9,550 nucleotides of DNA from NCBI GenBank assembly GCA_946405325.1, contig CAMJGU010000020.1, positions 1 through 9,550 on the forward strand, in the 5' to 3' direction. A program made the position numbers and the translations under genes. This document shows positions 6,595 to 9,550 of the stretch, in pieces; the first letter of the stretch is position 1, and every line of letters begins with the position of its first letter. The notes under the pieces were generated by a model. That model saw nothing but the letters and a program-made list of their open reading frames with translations, did no database searches and was not told where the DNA came from. The DNA comes from an uncultured Clostridia bacterium (GTDB lineage: Bacteria > Bacillota_A > Clostridia > Oscillospirales > Oscillospiraceae).

Positions 6595-8340
6595 TTATAG
6601 GGAAATGATGACGGTGTTGAATCCCTGGAAGTGACGGTAGGAGAATTCCTTGGCGTTCTTCTTGATCGCCACGACGCCGAGAGCGGCGAGATTGTGGTCG
6701 TCCAGCGCGCTTCCTTTCATCTCCATGGCGAGGGGATTGAAGGAGTCTGCGTTATCCCGGATGTGCAGTTCAAAGGTCTGATCATCGAGCGCGATCAGCG
6801 TGATCTGGATGAATCCGTCATCCTTGCCCTGAAAGCCGTTGTTCATCGTGGCAACACAGAGTTCTTCAAGCGCCATTGAGGTCATGTATTGCTGCTTGGG
6901 CGTCGCGCCCCAATCTGCGCAGAATCCGGAGATCTCTTCCGACGCCTCCGAAATCTCGCTGCTGCGGCTATACAGGGTCTTTCGATAGACGCGGTGCGTG
7001 TCAAACTTGCTGTCGACGAAACGGCGGTTCAAAGCGCTGAATATGAGCAGCGTCAGCACTTCGGTCAGCGGATAAACGGTCCAGAACATCCAGTCGGGGC
7101 ATAGAATGAGCAGCAGCGCCAGCGGAATAGGCAGAATTCCGCGAAGCGACGCCAGAAGCAGCGTCATGCGTTCCTGCTCACAGGCTTCGTAGTAATTTTC
7201 CAACAGAATTGCGACGCCGGCAAACGGAATACTCAGCGCGAACAGCCGCAGCGCGATGGCACCCGCATCCAGCAGGGCTTGGGTATCCAGGCCGAACAGC
7301 CGGCACACCGCGCCCGGGAAGACAACGATCAACGCGCACAGCGCGACGCCGATGACAAGACTGTAGCGAATGCCGAGATCCCGGGCGAGGACCATGCCGT
7401 CCTCGTTGCGCTCACCGTAATAGGTGCTGATGATCGGCAACAGGGACTTTGACACCGCATCATACAGGTTGATCATAAAATAAGTCATGTTCAGCACGAC
7501 GTCAAAGATTGCTACGCCGATGCCGCCGGCAGACTGGATCAGCAGGTTGTTCGCAATCAGCAGGAAGACCATGCTGTACAGGAACTCAATAGATGAGAAG
7601 AAGCCGGAGCGAAAGGCGTCAAAGACCTCGGAGAAGTCCGGCCGCAGCGGGAAGATCTTCAGCACACCGTTCTTACGGAAGATGCTCACAGTCGCGATCG
7701 TCATACCGACGCTCTGCCCGATCACGGTGGCGAGCGACGCGCCCGCCACGCCCATGTTCAGAAAGAGGACGAGCACAATATTAAGGCAGACGTCCAGGGC
7801 ATTACCGACTGTGAACGCGATGCTCGCTTCCTTCTCCATGTTGTCGGTCTTCAGATAATAGTTCAGAACGTAGTTCAAGAAGAGCATCGGCGTTCCGATC
7901 AGCAGAATGCGAAGATAGATGGTGCACGCGGTAAACAGTGCTCCGTCCGTCGGTGATGCACCAAGCAGACGAAGCAGCGGCGTCATCAGCAGATTGCCGA
8001 AAACGGCAATCGCCGCACCGGCCAGCGCCGTTGCGCAGAACACGCCCTGAAACGCCGCCAACGCTTCTTCGCGCTTCCCCTGCGCCATTTTCTGGGCGAA
8101 GGAGACGCTGCCGCCGATTCCAAAGGCGTTCATGATGACGTTGAAGATCTGCGCTACCGGCATGGTAAGACCGATGGCAGCGAGTCCGATGTAACCAATC
8201 CGGTTGCCCAACACAAGCGCGTCGGCGGCGTCTCCGAAAGAGAGAACGACCGCCGACACGAGGGCAGGGAAAAACTGCCGTCGAAACATCTGAGTGGTAA
8301 AAAACTGATCTATTTTATTTTTTGATCGTGCTAATTTCAT
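6595..8340 (-). CDS. MATE/MOP-family transporter fused to a degenerate RsbW-like ATPase domain
   Basis: The product has 581 residues. Residues 1-440 form a MATE-type transporter with about twelve hydrophobic segments, an N-terminus of family style (DQFFTTQMFRRQFFPALVSA, 11-30) and a duplicated six-helix layout (second half starts near 240). MATE proteins are ion-driven exporters, and relatives in the MOP superfamily are lipid flippases. Residues about 450-581 form a cytosolic GHKL domain like RsbW. Aligned by eye with the soluble kinase of this operon, all three ATP motifs have drifted: EELCVATMNNGF (492-503) has Ala497 where the N-box Asn should be, IRDNADSFNPL (527-537) has Ala531 for the G1 Gly, and NLAALGVVAIKK (550-561) has Ala-Ala for Gly-Gly. 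The fusion is continuous with no frameshift. The ATG at 8338-8340 is preferred because MKLARSKNKIDQFF matches the start of MATE proteins. It overlaps the upstream gene by 26 bases and has only a weak binding site. Substrate is unknown. Confidence 0.87.
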   Translation of the reverse strand: MKLARSKNKIDQFFTTQMFRRQFFPALVSAVVLSFGDAADALVLGNRIGYIGLAAIGLTMPVAQIFNVIMNAFGIGGSVSFAQKMAQGKREEALAAFQGVFCATALAGAAIAVFGNLLMTPLLRLLGASPTDGALFTACTIYLRILLIGTPMLFLNYVLNYYLKTDNMEKEASIAFTVGNALDVCLNIVLVLFLNMGVAGASLATVIGQSVGMTIATVSIFRKNGVLKIFPLRPDFSEVFDAFRSGFFSSIEFLYSMVFLLIANNLLIQSAGGIGVAIFDVVLNMTYFMINLYDAVSKSLLPIISTYYGERNEDGMVLARDLGIRYSLVIGVALCALIVVFPGAVCRLFGLDTQALLDAGAIALRLFALSIPFAGVAILLENYYEACEQERMTLLLASLRGILPIPLALLLILCPDWMFWTVYPLTEVLTLLIFSALNRRFVDSKFDTHRVYRKTLYSRSSEISEASEEISGFCADWGATPKQQYMTSMALEELCVATMNNGFQGKDDGFIQITLIALDDQTFELHIRDNADSFNPLAMEMKGSALDDHNLAALGVVAIKKNAKEFSYRHFQGFNTVIISL

Positions 8341-9190
8341 ACATCTTAATTTGCCCAATCGGGCGCTCCAATAGTTTTGCATTACGGAGGCCCGGAATCC
8401 CAAGATCCTCCTCTCCGTTGATAATGGTATATTGCTCAGGCAGCGTGGACACAAAAGAGCGCCGCGCAAAGTGCAGCAGTCCGTTTTCCCGATCCACCGC
8501 CTTGGCAAAAGCGAGATCGTAGGAACGCTCGCTCAGCGGGAATCCGGCAACCACAGCCTCCGGTTGATCGTCCATATAGACGATGATGCCGTCTATGTCA
8601 AGGTTGGGGATGTGCTCCAGCAGGAGCGGGGCGGTTTCATGATCTGTCGAATAGCTCGTGTTGCCGACCCGCGGCACCCAGCGGGCAAATACGCCTCTGG
8701 CCTCATCCATGTTGCTCGCGTTCAACGGCTCGACTGCCAGCTTGTGATGGCTTTTCAGACGGTTTACGCTCCAGCGGATGTTGGCGAAGTCCTTGCCGCT
8801 CATGCTGACGTATTTTGTCCGGTCGTATAAGTATTCCGAGGATTCGGGAGTTTCGCTTGCGTGAAACATGCCGGGGAAGCGATGCTCCAGCAGCTCGACA
8901 TCCTCATCGCGTGCATACAGGAATTGTGCGCTGTGTCCTTCAGCCAGAATATCCTGAACAAAGCGGGCGATTTCATCCGGCGACCCGCATGGGAAAAACC
9001 ATGCGTTGTCTCCTGCCTGTGCGCATCGCACTGCAAACGCATGCTCACGCAGGCAAAGGGAAAGATTCATGTCCCGCTGCCACAAGAAAAGGGAATCGAA
9101 GGAGTGAGAGGCGGAGTCATGACCATTTTTTCTGCGGATTCGGTCAATTTGTTCCTTTTTTTCCAGAGTTATTTCGCCTGTTTTCAACAT
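8315..9190 (-). CDS. DUF2156 (LPG_synthase_C) protein, GNAT-like aminoacyl transferase family
   Basis: The product has 291 residues, normal for free-standing DUF2156 proteins. Family features are FDSLFLWQRDMNLSL (31-45), YLYDRTKYVSMSGKDFANIR (120-139), VNRLKSHHKL (142-151) and a C-terminal INGEEDLGIPGLRNAKLLER (257-276). DUF2156 is the catalytic part of MprF, which transfers lysine or alanine from tRNA to phosphatidylglycerol. Free-standing members are mostly uncharacterised, so the acceptor and donor here are unknown. No membrane helix is visible, unlike MprF, whose N-terminal half is a flippase. The ATG at 9190 is chosen because MLKTGEITLEKKEQI resembles other family starts, although its ribosome binding site is weak. 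It starts 28 bases after the STAS gene and its 3' end overlaps the MATE gene, suggesting coupled translation with that transporter. Confidence 0.85.
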   Translation of the reverse strand: MLKTGEITLEKKEQIDRIRRKNGHDSASHSFDSLFLWQRDMNLSLCLREHAFAVRCAQAGDNAWFFPCGSPDEIARFVQDILAEGHSAQFLYARDEDVELLEHRFPGMFHASETPESSEYLYDRTKYVSMSGKDFANIRWSVNRLKSHHKLAVEPLNASNMDEARGVFARWVPRVGNTSYSTDHETAPLLLEHIPNLDIDGIIVYMDDQPEAVVAGFPLSERSYDLAFAKAVDRENGLLHFARRSFVSTLPEQYTIINGEEDLGIPGLRNAKLLERPIGQIKMYEISTIKK

Positions 9191-9218
9191 TACACGAAAG
9201 CGTTCTTCTGTTGCAGGG

Positions 9219-9515
9219 TTACTCGATGGTCAGGATATCCGAGAAGCCCGTGACCTCAAAAATATCCATCAGATCGCTGTTGGCGTTGTGAATGACCATG
9301 TTGCCCTGCTTGTTCATCGTCTTCTGGGCTGCGAGCAAAACACGCAGACCGGCCGAGGAGACGTACTCCAGCTGGGCAAAGTCGAATTCCAGATCCGTCA
9401 CGCCGTCCAGAGCGGTGCGAACCACTTCTTCGAGCTGCGGTGCGGTGGTCGTGTCAAGGCGGCCTTCCAGAGCCACCGTCAGCTTGCTGCCGTTTTTCGC
9501 TTGATTGATCGTCAT
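9219..9515 (-). CDS. STAS-domain anti-sigma factor antagonist (RsbV/SpoIIAA-like)
   Basis: The product has 98 residues and is a single STAS domain. It shows LTVALEGRLDTTTAPQLE (12-29), a hydrophobic strand LEFDFAQLEYV (42-52), then SSAGLRVLLAA (53-63). By alignment with RsbV and SpoIIAA, Ser54 is the likely phosphorylation site. The C-terminus (IFEVTGFSDILTI) is also typical. Such proteins, when unphosphorylated, bind the RsbW-like kinase and release that kinase's other partner. Both the kinase and the phosphatase that would act on it are encoded downstream in the same run. The ATG at 9515 is favoured over one at 9539 because GGAGGT lies 7 bases before it, and the upstream ATG would place that site inside the coding region. 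It is the first minus-strand gene in the window. Confidence 0.94.
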   Translation of the reverse strand: MTINQAKNGSKLTVALEGRLDTTTAPQLEEVVRTALDGVTDLEFDFAQLEYVSSAGLRVLLAAQKTMNKQGNMVIHNANSDLMDIFEVTGFSDILTIE

Positions 9516-9522
9516 GATAGAT

Positions 9523-9530
9523 ACCTCCAG
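9523..9530 (-). promoter_or_regulatory. Ribosome binding site of the STAS gene
   Basis: CTGGAGGT on the minus strand, 7 bases before the ATG at 9513-9515, is the best binding site in the minus-strand run. It selects the 98-residue start rather than an in-frame ATG eight codons upstream. A strong site here fits a STAS protein that needs to be made in excess over its kinase (inference). The promoter is not within the remaining 20 bases. Confidence 0.85.
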
Positions 9531-9550
9531 ATTCTGCATGTAGGATGATC

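Noticed and set aside
8341..8508. Longer N-terminus for the MATE fusion (extra 56 residues)
   Set aside because: The extension lies within the DUF2156 coding region, is cysteine- and arginine-rich, and does not resemble a MATE N-terminus. The ATG at 8340 begins a sequence that does.
6600..9515. Recent horizontal transfer of the upstream half of the minus-strand operon, suggested by somewhat lower GC
   Set aside because: By eye the composition drops only modestly and can be explained by membrane-protein codons. There are no mobile elements, direct repeats or tRNA sites at the edges.

Overview
The window looks like chromosomal DNA from a fairly GC-rich anaerobic Firmicute, most likely a clostridial gut relative of the Oscillospiraceae/Ruminococcaceae type. 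This is an inference from three things: the UPF0237-UPF0210 gene pair, the partner-switching proteins of clostridial style, and GC-rich codon use combined with good AGGAGG-type ribosome binding sites. There are no tRNA or rRNA genes, no CRISPR array and no insertion sequence. Coding density is close to complete, with no gene-free stretch longer than about 50 bases.

Plus strand, 1-3316: the last 23 codons of an ACT-domain (UPF0237) protein, then a full UPF0210/DUF711 protein, then glmS (glucosamine-6-phosphate synthase). The three are closely spaced and look like one transcription unit. It ends at a 34-base perfect palindrome with A and T tracts (3320-3353) that can terminate transcription in both directions.

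Minus strand, 9515 down to 3352: six genes in one tight run, read in this order. (1) A STAS anti-anti-sigma protein. (2) A DUF2156 protein, related to the catalytic domain of MprF-type lipid aminoacyl transferases. (3) A 12-helix MATE/MOP transporter whose C-terminus continues into an RsbW-like GHKL ATPase domain with eroded ATP-binding motifs. (4) A membrane-anchored sensor-HAMP-PP2C phosphatase of the RsbU/SpoIIE type. (5) A free-standing RsbW-like anti-sigma kinase with intact motifs. (6) A NahK-like sugar 1-kinase of the APH fold. Adjacent genes overlap or are 8-29 bases apart. The promoter must lie beyond 9550.

Proposed working (inference): the phosphatase senses an extracellular signal and dephosphorylates the STAS protein, and the soluble kinase re-phosphorylates it, which is the classical partner switch. 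No sigma factor or other output gene is present in the window. The unusual element is the MATE protein with its own degenerate RsbW-like tail, encoded directly after and overlapping a DUF2156 gene. This suggests partner switching may act directly on a membrane transporter or flippase rather than, or as well as, on a sigma factor. The DUF2156 plus MOP-transporter pair also resembles a split version of MprF (lipid synthase plus flippase). The terminal NahK-like kinase faces glmS, so amino-sugar metabolism sits on both sides of the terminator.
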